Source of the DNA: JBHIYN01 sp041984235
GTDB lineage: Bacteria > Pseudomonadota > Gammaproteobacteria > Ga0077536
Assembly: GCA_041984235.1 (NCBI GenBank)
Contig: JBHIYN010000007.1
Coordinates: 62,001-126,000, forward strand
Reading direction: 5' to 3'
Length of the DNA stretch: 64,000 nucleotides
Shown here: piece after piece, positions 41,357-51,401 of the stretch
How the letters are laid out: each line of letters starts with the position of its first letter
Numbering within the stretch: the stretch's first letter is position 1
The notes under the pieces: model-generated
What the model was told of the DNA's origin: nothing
The model's input: only the letters and a program-made list of their open reading frames with translations
Database searches by the model: none
Position numbers and translations under genes: made by a program

Positions 41357-43783
41357 ATGGACAACGACGACGGCGACCTGCTGCTACACGCGGCTCGCCA
41401 GCTCTCGGCGCTGCGCCTGGACTCCGCGTTCGCCGACCTGACGCGCGCGGTCACCGAGCTGCTCGGCTGCCAGGTCGGCCTGCTCGGCCGCTACGTCGAG
41501 GTCGACGGCGTACCCTCGGTCGAAACGCTGGCCTGCTACGCCGACGGCGCCTTCGTTCCCAACACCACCTACCCCCTGCACGGCACGCCGTGCGAAACGG
41601 TGGTCGGCAACGAGTTCCAGTTCTACCCGCGCGACGTCGGCATGCTGTTTCCCGAGGTTCTCGATGCGGATGCGCGCATCGAGAGCTATGCCGCCTACCC
41701 GCTGTTCGACCGCAACCGGGCGCCGCTCGGCATCCTCACCGTGATGAGCTTCGCCCCGCTGGGTGCGCGCGCCCGCGTAGAGACCCTGCTCAGGATGTTC
41801 GCCGAGCGCGCGGTGGCGGAGCTCGAGCGCGACGCCGCCGCGGTCGCGCTGCGCAGGAGCGAGGAGCAGTATCGCGCCATCTTCAACGCTTCGCTCGACG
41901 GCCTGGTGCTGCTGCGTACCGACGGCACCATTGTCGACGTCAACCGCGCGGTCGAACACCAGAGCGGGTTCTCTCGCGACGAGCTGTGCGGGCACAACGT
42001 GCTCGACGTCCTCGCCGGCAACCGGCGCGAGGCCGGCGAGGCCTTCCTGCGCACGGTGCTGGAGAACGGCTACGCGCAGACCACCGATCGCCTGCAACGC
42101 AAGGACGGCAGCTCTTACCTGATGGAGCCGCGCGCGGTACTGATGGATTACCGCGGCGAGACCCACATCCTGACCACGGTGCGCGACATCTCCGAGGACG
42201 TGGCACGCGATCACGCATTGCAGGACAGCGAGAGCCTGCTGCGGGCAACGGTCGAAGCGGGCCTCGACTGCATCATCGTGATGGACAGCCAGGGCCTGGT
42301 GATGGAGTTCAACCCGGCCGCGGAGCGCACCTTCGGCTATTCGCGCAACGACGTCATCGGCCGACGCCTCAGCGAGCTGGTCATCCCCGATCGCTTCCGC
42401 GCCGCCCACGACAGCGGCCTGCAGCGCTTCCTGGAGACCGGATCAGGTCCGTTTCTCGACCGCCGCGTGGAGGTCACCGCCATGCGCGCCGATGGCCAGG
42501 AGCTGCCAGTCGAGCTCACCATCGGCGTTGCGCGCAGCCGTTCGGGCACGCTGTTCATCGGGTACCTGCGCGACATCACGCAACGCCGCGATGCCGAACG
42601 CCAGCGCCAGGCACTGGAGGCGCAGCTGCGCCAGGCGCAGAAGATGGAGGCCCTGGGCCATCTCACCGGCGGCGTGGCGCACGACTTCAACAACATCCTG
42701 ACCAGTGTGCTCGGCTACGTCGAGATGGCGACCGACATGGTCGCCGACAGCGACGACGACAGGCTTTCGCGTTACCTGATGCGCGCGCGCCTGTCCGGCG
42801 AGCGGGCACGCGACCTGGTGCAGCAGATGCTGACCTTCAGCCGCGGGCAGAAGGGCGAGCCGCGCCCGGTGCGGCTGCCGCGGGTGGTCGAGGAAGGCAT
42901 GTACCTGCTGGAGGCGACGATGCCGGCGACGCTGGAGCTGAAGACTGCGTTCGAGTCCGATCTGCCGCCGGTCGAGCTCGACCCGGTACACGCCGAGCAG
43001 GTGCTGGTGAATCTCTGCATCAATGCCCGCGATGCCATGCGTGGCGCGGGATCGCTGGAGGTCCGCGTGCGCCACGCCACCCACGACGACCAGCGGTGTT
43101 CCTCCTGCCACCAGTCGTTCGGCGGTGAGTTCGTCGCGCTCAGCGTGCGTGACGACGGGCCCGGCCTGGATGCCCTGCTCATCGAGCGCATCTTCGAGCC
43201 GTTCTTCTCGACCAAGGAGGCCGGCAAGGGCAGTGGCATGGGCTTGTCCTCGGTCCACGGCATCGTGCACGAGTACGGGGGGCACATCGTGGTCGACAGC
43301 ACGCCCGGCCAGGGGGCGACGTTTCACGTCCTGTTCCCGGCCCGGCGACGCGATGCCGCAGACGAGGCGGCCGTACGCGGCGGCCGCAACGAAACCGCCG
43401 GCGGCCGCCTGCAGGGTCGCGTGCTGGTGGTCGACGACAACCTCGTCGTGGCGGAATTCCTCGACGAGCTGCTGAGCGGCTGGGGATTGCACGTGGTGCC
43501 CTTCGCCAACGGCAATGCCGCATTGCAGAACTTCCGCACCGCGCCGCACGACTACGACCTCGTCATCACCGACCAGACCATGCCGCACATCACCGGGCTG
43601 GAGCTCGCCCGCGAAATGCTCGCCCTGCGCGCGGACCTGCCCGTCGTGCTGTTCACCGGCTACAGCGAAACGGTCAACGAGCACATCGCGCGCGAAGCCG
43701 GGATCCGCGCCCTGCTCGGCAAACCGCTGGACATCCCGGCCTTCAGGTCGCTACTCGGGGATTTGCTGGCGCCCGCCACCTGA
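41357..43783 (+). CDS. GAF-PAS-PAS hybrid sensor histidine kinase
   Basis: Soluble hybrid kinase of 808 aa with no membrane segment. A GAF-like domain (about 20-165) and two PAS domains (about 170-290 and 295-415) precede the H-box GGVAHDFNNILTSVLGY (His442), of the NtrB-like HDFNN type. HATPase_c has NLCINARDAM, DDGPGLD and GSGMGLSSVHGIV. A Cys pair (RCSSC) is inserted between the N-box and the DDGPG strand and might bind metal or sense redox state. A C-terminal receiver has its Asp at about D739 (DLVITDQTMP). The signal is intracellular and unknown. It likely phosphorylates the OmpR-type partner just upstream. Confidence 0.92.
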   Translation: MDNDDGDLLLHAARQLSALRLDSAFADLTRAVTELLGCQVGLLGRYVEVDGVPSVETLACYADGAFVPNTTYPLHGTPCETVVGNEFQFYPRDVGMLFPEVLDADARIESYAAYPLFDRNRAPLGILTVMSFAPLGARARVETLLRMFAERAVAELERDAAAVALRRSEEQYRAIFNASLDGLVLLRTDGTIVDVNRAVEHQSGFSRDELCGHNVLDVLAGNRREAGEAFLRTVLENGYAQTTDRLQRKDGSSYLMEPRAVLMDYRGETHILTTVRDISEDVARDHALQDSESLLRATVEAGLDCIIVMDSQGLVMEFNPAAERTFGYSRNDVIGRRLSELVIPDRFRAAHDSGLQRFLETGSGPFLDRRVEVTAMRADGQELPVELTIGVARSRSGTLFIGYLRDITQRRDAERQRQALEAQLRQAQKMEALGHLTGGVAHDFNNILTSVLGYVEMATDMVADSDDDRLSRYLMRARLSGERARDLVQQMLTFSRGQKGEPRPVRLPRVVEEGMYLLEATMPATLELKTAFESDLPPVELDPVHAEQVLVNLCINARDAMRGAGSLEVRVRHATHDDQRCSSCHQSFGGEFVALSVRDDGPGLDALLIERIFEPFFSTKEAGKGSGMGLSSVHGIVHEYGGHIVVDSTPGQGATFHVLFPARRRDAADEAAVRGGRNETAGGRLQGRVLVVDDNLVVAEFLDELLSGWGLHVVPFANGNAALQNFRTAPHDYDLVITDQTMPHITGLELAREMLALRADLPVVLFTGYSETVNEHIAREAGIRALLGKPLDIPAFRSLLGDLLAPAT

Positions 43784-43807
43784 GGACACCGCCGCGCGGT
43801 CAGTACT

Positions 43808-45061
<1,254 letters not shown>

Positions 45062-45234
45062 GGGTCGGGGTAACGGCTCAGGATGGACGGGGCCGGCGGC
45101 GGCACCGGCTTGCTTGTACCACGACAAAAGCGCGATTTCGACCTCCGGCGACAACGCTTGACCGCGGCTGTGACGCCCTTCTAAGGTTGGAGCGCGCGCA
45201 CCGGGGGCTCCGCCGCGCGCCGAGGAGGCTCGAC

Positions 45235-46497
45235 ATGGAACATTCCACAGCCCGAGATCAGGCCGCCCGGTTGCACTGGCCGGACGCCGACGGTGGCCAC
45301 GTGCCCTACGCGGTCTTTACCGACCCGGCCATTTTCGAGCGCGAGCAGGCGCGCATATTCCGCGGCCCTACCTGGCATTTTCTCGCACTCGCCGACGAGC
45401 TGCGGGAGCCCGGCGATTTCAAGTCCACCTTCATCGGCACCACGCCGGTGGTGGTCACGCACTCGCGCGACGGCGACATCGTCGGCTGGATCAACCGCTG
45501 CGCGCACCGCGGCGCGATGGTTTGCCGCGAGCTGCGCGGCAATACGCGCATCCATCGCTGCGTCTATCACCAGTGGACCTACGACGACCGCGGCCGCCTG
45601 CGCGGCGTGCCCTTCCAGAAAGGGCTGAACGACAAGGTCGGCATGCCGGAGGACTTCGACACCGCCGCGCACAGCCTCACACCGGTTCGGGTCGAAACCT
45701 ATCGCGGCCTGGTTTTCGGCACGCTATCTGACAGCGTCGAGAGCCTCACCGACTACATCGGGCCGGAGATGCTGCCGTGGGTGGACCGCATCTTCCACAA
45801 GCCGGTGGTCTACCTCGGCTGCACCCGCCAGTACGCGAAGTCGAACTGGAAGCTGTACTACGAGAACGTCAAGGACCCCTACCACGCGAGCCTGCTGCAC
45901 CTGTTCCACACCACGTTCAACATCTACCGTTCCAACATGCAGGGACGCACCATCACCGACTCGCGCCACGGCCTGCACTCGATCATCACCACCACGCCGC
46001 TGGATGACGCCGAGACGGCTAAGGAATACAGGAAGCAGGACATCTCGACCCTGCGCGACCAGATCAAGCTGCACGACATGAGCCTGCTCGCCACGCGGCG
46101 GGAATACGAGGAGCAGACCAGTAACAACATTCACACCCTGTTCCCGAGCACCGTCATCCAGCAGATTCACAACACGCTGGCAGTGCGCCAGGTGCTGCCC
46201 AAGAGCGCCGGCGAGTTCGAGCTTATCTTCCATTTCTTCGGCTACGAGGACGACGACGAGGAGCTGCGCGCGCTGCGTCTCAAGCAGGCCAACCTGGCCG
46301 GTCCGGCCGGTTACATCTCGATGGAGGACACCGAGGCGACCGAGCTCGTGCAGCGCGCGGTGGGCTCGTGCGAATCGGGCGACACCTCGTACATCGCGAT
46401 GGGCGACGAGAGCCGCGACCAGGCGTCCAGCCTCATCACCGAGCACATGATCCGCAGCTTCTGGCGCGGCTACCGCGGGCTGATGGGCTGGGCCTGA
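45235..46497 (+). CDS. Rieske-type aromatic ring-hydroxylating dioxygenase, alpha subunit
   Basis: Catalytic subunit of 420 aa. The Rieske [2Fe-2S] ligands are C89, H91, C109 and H112 (C-x-H-x17-C-x2-H). The mononuclear Fe site is D213, H216 and H221 in VKDPYHASLLH. It should add O2 across an aromatic ring, or perform related hydroxylation or decarboxylation; the layout resembles the benzoate/anthranilate/salicylate dioxygenase group. GAGGAGG precedes the ATG at 45235. The small subunit follows after 3 nt. No ferredoxin or reductase of the Rieske system is adjacent. Confidence 0.94.
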   Translation: MEHSTARDQAARLHWPDADGGHVPYAVFTDPAIFEREQARIFRGPTWHFLALADELREPGDFKSTFIGTTPVVVTHSRDGDIVGWINRCAHRGAMVCRELRGNTRIHRCVYHQWTYDDRGRLRGVPFQKGLNDKVGMPEDFDTAAHSLTPVRVETYRGLVFGTLSDSVESLTDYIGPEMLPWVDRIFHKPVVYLGCTRQYAKSNWKLYYENVKDPYHASLLHLFHTTFNIYRSNMQGRTITDSRHGLHSIITTTPLDDAETAKEYRKQDISTLRDQIKLHDMSLLATRREYEEQTSNNIHTLFPSTVIQQIHNTLAVRQVLPKSAGEFELIFHFFGYEDDDEELRALRLKQANLAGPAGYISMEDTEATELVQRAVGSCESGDTSYIAMGDESRDQASSLITEHMIRSFWRGYRGLMGWA

Positions 46498-46500
46498 GCG

Positions 46501-46974
46501 ATGGACGAGCGCGCGCTCTACTTCCGCATCGAACGGCTGTTTGCCGACTACTGCGCGTGCATCGACGAAGGCGAGCTGGAGCGCTGGCCGGCGCTTTTCA
46601 CCGAGGACGGCTGCTACCGCATGATCGCGCGCGAGAACCATGCCCACGGTTATCCGATACCGCTGGTCCTGCTCGACAGCCGCGGCATGATGCACGATCG
46701 CGTGTTCTCGCTCAGGAACGCCAACATCTACCAGGCGCACCAGTACCGGCACGCCCAGTCGGGGATCCGCATCACCGGTCGCGACGGCGGCGAGCTGCAG
46801 GTGTCGTCGTCCTACATCGTGGTGCAGACGCTGAACGACGGGGTCAGCGAAATCTACCAGGCCGGCAGCTACTACGACCGCCTGGTCGAGGACGGCGGTG
46901 AGCTGCGCTTCCGCGAGCGCCTGGTGGTCTACGACACCTCGCGCGTGAAGACCCTGCTGGCAACCCCGGTCTGA
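46501..46974 (+). CDS. Aromatic ring-hydroxylating dioxygenase, beta subunit
   Basis: Small subunit of 157 aa with the NTF2-like cone fold of dioxygenase beta subunits: RIERLFADYCACIDEGELERWPALFTEDGCYRM at the N-terminus (in pieces), DRVFSLRNANIY and a C-terminal RFRERLVVYDTSRV strand. It has no cofactor and stabilises the alpha3beta3 hexamer. It starts 3 nt after the alpha stop. Convergent with the MoaD-like gene; a short GCCGG/CCGGC hairpin lies between them. Confidence 0.9.
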   Translation: MDERALYFRIERLFADYCACIDEGELERWPALFTEDGCYRMIARENHAHGYPIPLVLLDSRGMMHDRVFSLRNANIYQAHQYRHAQSGIRITGRDGGELQVSSSYIVVQTLNDGVSEIYQAGSYYDRLVEDGGELRFRERLVVYDTSRVKTLLATPV

Positions 46975-47010
46975 TCTGGCGCGGCCGGCAATACCGGCAC
47001 CCGGCCCCGC

Positions 47011-47292
47011 TCAGCCGCCGGCGATCCCGACCAGGAAGGTGATCGTCTCGCCGTCGGCCAGGGTGTCGTCGATCGAGATGCGCCGCCCTTTGGTGTCGAC
47101 GAACATCGTGCCGCGCTCGTTCAGATCCCGGGTCTCCGGGTCGATCAGCATGGCCTGCATCTTGGGTCCGTACTTCTCGCTGATGCGCTCGGCCAGCTCG
47201 GACACCAGTCCCTGCTCGAGCTCGAAGGAGTCGCGGTCGGTCGCCGCCAGCTCGCGGAAGTGGCTGTGGAACTGGGTGTGCACGGTGATCAC
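47011..47292 (-). CDS. MoaD/ThiS-like ubiquitin-fold sulfur carrier
   Basis: Protein of 93 aa ending in Gly-Gly (LVGIAGG), the hallmark of MoaD/ThiS sulfur carriers that are adenylated and thiocarboxylated at the last Gly. GTG 47292 follows GAGAGGGCG and lies 12 nt after the aldehyde oxidoreductase stop. Such MoaD-like genes accompany tungsten aldehyde oxidoreductases in many operons and probably help make that enzyme's pterin cofactor. Confidence 0.87.
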   Translation of the reverse strand: MITVHTQFHSHFRELAATDRDSFELEQGLVSELAERISEKYGPKMQAMLIDPETRDLNERGTMFVDTKGRRISIDDTLADGETITFLVGIAGG

Positions 47293-47303
47293 GGGTCGCC
47301 CTC

Positions 47304-49265
47304 TCAGACCACGGCGCCGTCTTGCGCCAGCACCTCGGCGACGTCGTCCAGTCCCAACTCGCTGAGCTTGCCACGCGTCTGCAGGCCCGACTCGCGATCC
47401 CAGCCGCGCCACTCGTAGTACTCGTCGAGCACGGTGTTGAACATGTCGGCGGCGACTGCACCCGGGTACATGCCCTCGGGATTGGGCTCCCACATCCAGC
47501 GTTCGCACACGGTGTCGTGCTCGCGCCGCATGCCGAGACGTGAGTTGAAGGCCTTCTCGAGGTTGCAGATACGTTCGCCGTCGCGCATCAGCTCCTCCGG
47601 CGTACGGTCAATACCGGTGACCGCCGCGTACGCCTTGCCGTAGTAGTCCTGCGGCGTGTAACCAGCCGGGTCCAGCATCCAGTGGAACAGGCACACGCCG
47701 TAGGAATTCAGCAACGCAACCTGGTTCTCGACCACCGCGGTGCAGGCACCCTTCAGCTCCGGCGTGGACAGGTCGGCGGCCTCGGTGCGGCCGTCGAAGT
47801 AGACGCGCGAGAGGTCCTTGCGCTGGAACTTCTCGATGAGGCCGATCCCTTTCAGGTGATCGGCGCCGCGCGAGGCCACCGCCATGTTGTTCATCCACGT
47901 CGGGAAGGGCCGCATCTCCTCGGTAAAGGCCGCGCCGCCCTTGCCGTAGGTGGCATACTTCATGAAGTTCTCGCCCTTCATCTCCGAGTAGCGCAGCGCA
48001 CCGTGGTAGGGGCCGTCCTGGAACAGCTTGCCGAACAGGTTCTTCTGGAACACGATGCTGTCGACGCAGGCCTCGATGTCGTCCATGTTGCCCCAGCGCA
48101 GCGGCTGCTCATGGTCGAACAGCTCGGCGACGTCACGCTCGGAAATGAGGTCGCGTTCCCTGAGCTCCATCAGGAACGAGATCGAGCATGACAGGTCCTG
48201 GTTGTCGATACCGAGGTCGTTGGTCAGCTTGCCCCAGTGCGCGACCTCGGCCCAGTCGCGCACGTCGAGCGCGCCGGCTGCCGAGCCGGTGGTCAGGTAC
48301 TCGGGTCGGCGGAAGCTCTCGCCGACGTACTTCTTCGCGGCCTCGGATTCGCTGCCGTCGATCTTGTACTTGGCATCACAGGCGATGTAGCAGTCCGACG
48401 AGCAGACCTCCGAGTACTTGTGGTACTTCTTGACCCAGTTGTCCGAGCGAATCTCGTCACCGCGGAACATGTTGCCCTGGTTGTTGCGCCAGAAGTGGCT
48501 GCCGATGTGCTGGTACATCTCAACCGCGCCCAGGGTGCCGCGGCGCTTGAAACCGTAGACCGCCTCGTTGGCATCGATCTTCTGGCGGAAATCGTCCGAC
48601 CATTCGAGCATGTCGGCCGGCCGGGTGACCTTGAGACCGCCGTTGCCCTGCACCGCGATGGCCTTGAGGTTCTTCGAGCCGAGCACCGCGCCGCCGCCGC
48701 CGCGGGCGTGGATGCGCAGGGCGTCGGAGACCACGCCGGCGATACCGACCTGGTTCTCGCCGGCCTGGCTGATGGTCAGGGTGTGCACCTTCGAAGGCCA
48801 GTCGCCGAGCTCGGCCTGCAGCAGGGCATGGGTCTCGGCGGTGTCCTTGCCCCACAGGTGGGCGGCGTCGACCAGGCGCACCTCGTCGTTGCAGATGTGC
48901 AGGTAGACCGGACGCGGCGCACGGCCGGTGATGGCGATGTACTCGTAGCCGGTGAAGCGCACCATGTAGGGAAACTTGCCGCCGCCGGCGGAGTCTCCGA
49001 ACATGTTGTAACAGGGACTCTTGAAGGTGATGCGGCCCTTGATGCCGGACCCCGCGCCGCTGCCCGCCAGCGGGCCGACGCCGAACACGAAGATGTTGTC
49101 CGGACCGCGCGGATCGCAGTGGATGTCGTGGGTCAGGAAGTGCTCCCACATGATCCAGTTGTTGATGCCCGAGCCGCCGATGAAGCGCTCGAAAATGTGG
49201 TGCGGAATGACCTCGCCGCGCAGCTCGCCGGTGGTGAGGTTGACGCGTAACAGTCGGCTTTCCAT
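47304..49265 (-). CDS. Aldehyde ferredoxin oxidoreductase family enzyme (tungsten/molybdenum)
   Basis: Bis-pterin W/Mo enzyme of 653 aa. LLRVNLTTGELRGE is the AOR N-terminal signature, and HARGGGGAVLGSKNLKAIAV lies in the pterin-binding region. The [4Fe-4S] cysteines are in EVCSSDCYIAC (C-x3-C-x3-C) and the distal one in NSYGVCLFHW. It oxidises an aldehyde to an acid or, running in reverse, reduces an acid or aromatic ring. It is flanked by a four-cluster ferredoxin subunit upstream and a MoaD-like protein downstream, as in aromatic aldehyde oxidoreductases and Bam-type modules. The true substrate is not clear. Confidence 0.92.
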   Translation of the reverse strand: MESRLLRVNLTTGELRGEVIPHHIFERFIGGSGINNWIMWEHFLTHDIHCDPRGPDNIFVFGVGPLAGSGAGSGIKGRITFKSPCYNMFGDSAGGGKFPYMVRFTGYEYIAITGRAPRPVYLHICNDEVRLVDAAHLWGKDTAETHALLQAELGDWPSKVHTLTISQAGENQVGIAGVVSDALRIHARGGGGAVLGSKNLKAIAVQGNGGLKVTRPADMLEWSDDFRQKIDANEAVYGFKRRGTLGAVEMYQHIGSHFWRNNQGNMFRGDEIRSDNWVKKYHKYSEVCSSDCYIACDAKYKIDGSESEAAKKYVGESFRRPEYLTTGSAAGALDVRDWAEVAHWGKLTNDLGIDNQDLSCSISFLMELRERDLISERDVAELFDHEQPLRWGNMDDIEACVDSIVFQKNLFGKLFQDGPYHGALRYSEMKGENFMKYATYGKGGAAFTEEMRPFPTWMNNMAVASRGADHLKGIGLIEKFQRKDLSRVYFDGRTEAADLSTPELKGACTAVVENQVALLNSYGVCLFHWMLDPAGYTPQDYYGKAYAAVTGIDRTPEELMRDGERICNLEKAFNSRLGMRREHDTVCERWMWEPNPEGMYPGAVAADMFNTVLDEYYEWRGWDRESGLQTRGKLSELGLDDVAEVLAQDGAVV

Positions 49266-49438
49266 GGTTCCTGTCTCCCTAAGCCTCGCTCGCCCCCGAG
49301 AAATGGCCTCAGAAATCGTCAGGGCCGCTCAGGCACGGCACGAGCCCGTCGAGGAGCGCAGTTTGCACGAGCAAATGGGCACCGGAGACAGGTTCGCATC
49401 GCAGCATGAGTGGTTCTGAGGAATTCTGAGGTCATTTG

Positions 49439-50092
49439 CTAGGCGGAGCTGGATATCTCGCCGCGTTCGAGCATGGCCTGCATCATGCCGACCTCGTCCT
49501 GCATGACCGGCTTCTGCTTCGACTTGGCGTTGAAGTCGGCCTGCTCCTCGTAGAACAACACCGGCAGGCGCACGTACTGCTTGCCCTCGTTGAGCATCTC
49601 GGGGCGCGTCGCGCAGGCCTTGACGCAGACCGGGTCGCCGCCGCACAGATCGCATTTGAGCAATTCGCCGTGCGGCGCGACGAAGACCACGTCGAACGGG
49701 CAGCCGGGCACGCACTCCATGCACTGGATGCAGTTGTCCTGCTCGATCACGGCAGCCTGCGTCTGCGGGTCGTAGTAGAAGGCGTCGGTCGGGCAGACCT
49801 CGGCGCACGGCGGCGGGTTGCCGCAGTGGTGGCAGATCTCCGCGACGAAGCCGATGCCGAGCGGATTGACCCGCGACGGCTTGTGCGGCGCGTGGTCGAT
49901 GCGCAGGCGCGCATACTGTGGGTTGATGGTGCCGTCCGGCGAGTGGGCCAACGCGCAGGCCACCTCGCACACGTTGCACTCGGTGCACTGGTTGCGCAGC
50001 GCGAAGAGCTTCTGCGCCACGTTCGGCACCTCCTCACCCGGCGCGTAACGCACCTGGCCGGTGACGAGTTCTTTCTGGGGCGTGCCCGACAT
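49439..50092 (-). CDS. Polyferredoxin-type electron-transfer subunit
   Basis: Protein of 217 aa with about four [4Fe-4S] clusters: CTECNVCEVAC, CHHCGNPPPCAEVC, CIQCMECVPGC, and CDLCGGDPVCVKAC. It resembles the DMSO-reductase-type and AorA-like electron-transfer subunits and would carry electrons to or from the AOR enzyme encoded 173 nt downstream. The gap between the two contains two TTCTGAG repeats (49414-49420 and 49424-49430) of unknown meaning. Confidence 0.92.
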   Translation of the reverse strand: MSGTPQKELVTGQVRYAPGEEVPNVAQKLFALRNQCTECNVCEVACALAHSPDGTINPQYARLRIDHAPHKPSRVNPLGIGFVAEICHHCGNPPPCAEVCPTDAFYYDPQTQAAVIEQDNCIQCMECVPGCPFDVVFVAPHGELLKCDLCGGDPVCVKACATRPEMLNEGKQYVRLPVLFYEEQADFNAKSKQKPVMQDEVGMMQAMLERGEISSSA

Positions 50093-50200
50093 GCTCGCGA
50101 ACCTCGGTAGGCCTCACGCGTCTTGCGCAGTACATTAGGCACTGCAGCCGGCGTGCTGCTCTGGGACAATGATAGGCAAATCACGCGCTTCAATCACACC

Positions 50201-50458
50201 ATGACGGATATCCCCGGCTGCTGGCTCGAACACCCCGAGCACGGCGAACTGCCCGCGCGGCGGCTGATCGATTGTGTTTTCGCACTTGCGCCGAACGGGC
50301 GCATCCTGCATTTCCATACCGAGCAAATGGAAATGACGCAGCGCGACGACGAGACCCGCTACCGCCTGACCGACGCCGCGCCGCGCGCCGAGCGCGCGCA
50401 CTGCCAGATCATTCCGCCCTACGTGACGGCGTTCCCGCGCCGCGGGGCAGCACGATGA
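50201..50458 (+). CDS. Small hypothetical protein
   Basis: Protein of 85 aa starting MTDIPGCWLEHPEHGELP and containing a His-rich stretch HFHTEQMEM. No recognised domain, signal or membrane segment. Its stop overlaps the start of the rhodanese-like gene (ATGA), so the two are translated together. It diverges from the ferredoxin gene. The overlap is the main support that it is real. Confidence 0.55.
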   Translation: MTDIPGCWLEHPEHGELPARRLIDCVFALAPNGRILHFHTEQMEMTQRDDETRYRLTDAAPRAERAHCQIIPPYVTAFPRRGAAR

Positions 50459-50895
50459 GTGCCGCGCCGCTCGCCGCCGGCGCCGCGGCCGCGCTGATCG
50501 GGGACGACGGCGAGGCCGTCTACGTCGACGTGCGCACGGTCGCCGAGTTCGTGCAGGGCCACCCGCGCGGGCGCGTGATCAACCTGCCGCTGGTATTCCA
50601 CCACCCGCGCAGCGGGGAAGAACACCCCAACGAAGCCTTCGCGCTGGTCGCCCGCCATGCCCTGCCCCCGACCACGCCACTGGTGGTCGGCGCCGCCGAC
50701 GACGACCGCGCCACCCGTGCCGCGGCCGCGTTGGCCGCCGCCGGCTTCGCCGACGTGCGCGTGCTCGCCGGCGGGCACGCTGCCTGGCGCGCGGCCGGCC
50801 TGCCGGTGACCGGCGATAATCGCGACGGGGTCAGCTACGTCTCGCTGCTGACCCCAGCGCGCCGTGCCGCGGGCAAGCGCGGCGCGAAAGCCTGA
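50455..50895 (+). CDS. Rhodanese-like protein lacking the catalytic cysteine
   Basis: Protein of 146 aa with a rhodanese fold: AVYVDVRTVAEFVQGHPRG, INLPLVF and VRVLAGGHAAWRAAGLPV are diagnostic. In the active loop, where sulfurtransferases have CxxGxRS, this has VVGAADDDRATRAA with no Cys. It is therefore not a sulfurtransferase and may act as a binding or regulatory domain. It is coupled to the small upstream gene by a 4-nt overlap. Confidence 0.82.
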   Translation: MSAAPLAAGAAAALIGDDGEAVYVDVRTVAEFVQGHPRGRVINLPLVFHHPRSGEEHPNEAFALVARHALPPTTPLVVGAADDDRATRAAAALAAAGFADVRVLAGGHAAWRAAGLPVTGDNRDGVSYVSLLTPARRAAGKRGAKA

Positions 50896-50906
50896 ATCCT
50901 GGCGGC

Positions 50907-51185
50907 CTAGAACTTGCCGGTGCGCAGGGGCGCGGCCATCGGGCCGTGCCGCAGCTGCTTGGAATTCTCGCCGTGTATGGCGTTCTTCTTCGATACCGTG
51001 TTGCCGAGGTTGTTCACCGTGCCGCCGCCGATGAGACGCTTCACGGGTGCGTCCGCCGGGGTCTCCCCGGTCTCTATGCCGGCGTGCTGACACAGCTCTC
51101 CCCAGGTCTCGAAGCGCTCCGACATACGGTGGACGACTTCGATCACGCGGTCGTTGTCGGGGCAGTGATACTCGTACAGGGGCAT
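50907..51185 (-). CDS. FmdB-like small protein without a complete zinc ribbon
   Basis: Protein of 92 aa whose start, MPLYEYHCPDNDRVIEVVHRM (first 20 shown by motif MPLYEYHCP), matches the FmdB zinc-ribbon family, which begins MPxYEYxCxxC. Only one of the expected paired cysteines is present in the first knuckle (CPDN) and the second knuckle (LCQHAG) is also incomplete. Zinc binding is thus unlikely. It is convergent with the rhodanese-like gene. Function unknown. Confidence 0.65.
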   Translation of the reverse strand: MPLYEYHCPDNDRVIEVVHRMSERFETWGELCQHAGIETGETPADAPVKRLIGGGTVNNLGNTVSKKNAIHGENSKQLRHGPMAAPLRTGKF

Positions 51186-51401
51186 GCGCGCTTCCTCGTC
51201 GAAAGGGGTCGGGCTGGCAAACCATTATAAGCCCGTGCCGACGGCGGCCCGAAAGCCGCACCGCGGCACCAGGGTGAGTGACCCGCCGCCAGCGTCCGGT
51301 TCGGTCCGCTCGCGGGCACCCGCGAAATCGGCCACCGATACGGGCTAGACTGTCGCCGCCGCGGCCCGTGTGCCGCCTTGCAGCGAGGGGAGGCAAGCAC
51401 C

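Noticed and set aside
47304..49265. BamB subunit of class II benzoyl-CoA reductase
   Set aside because: The AOR fold fits, but the other Bam subunits (flavin and hydrogenase-like) are absent and an aldehyde oxidoreductase module explains the three genes.
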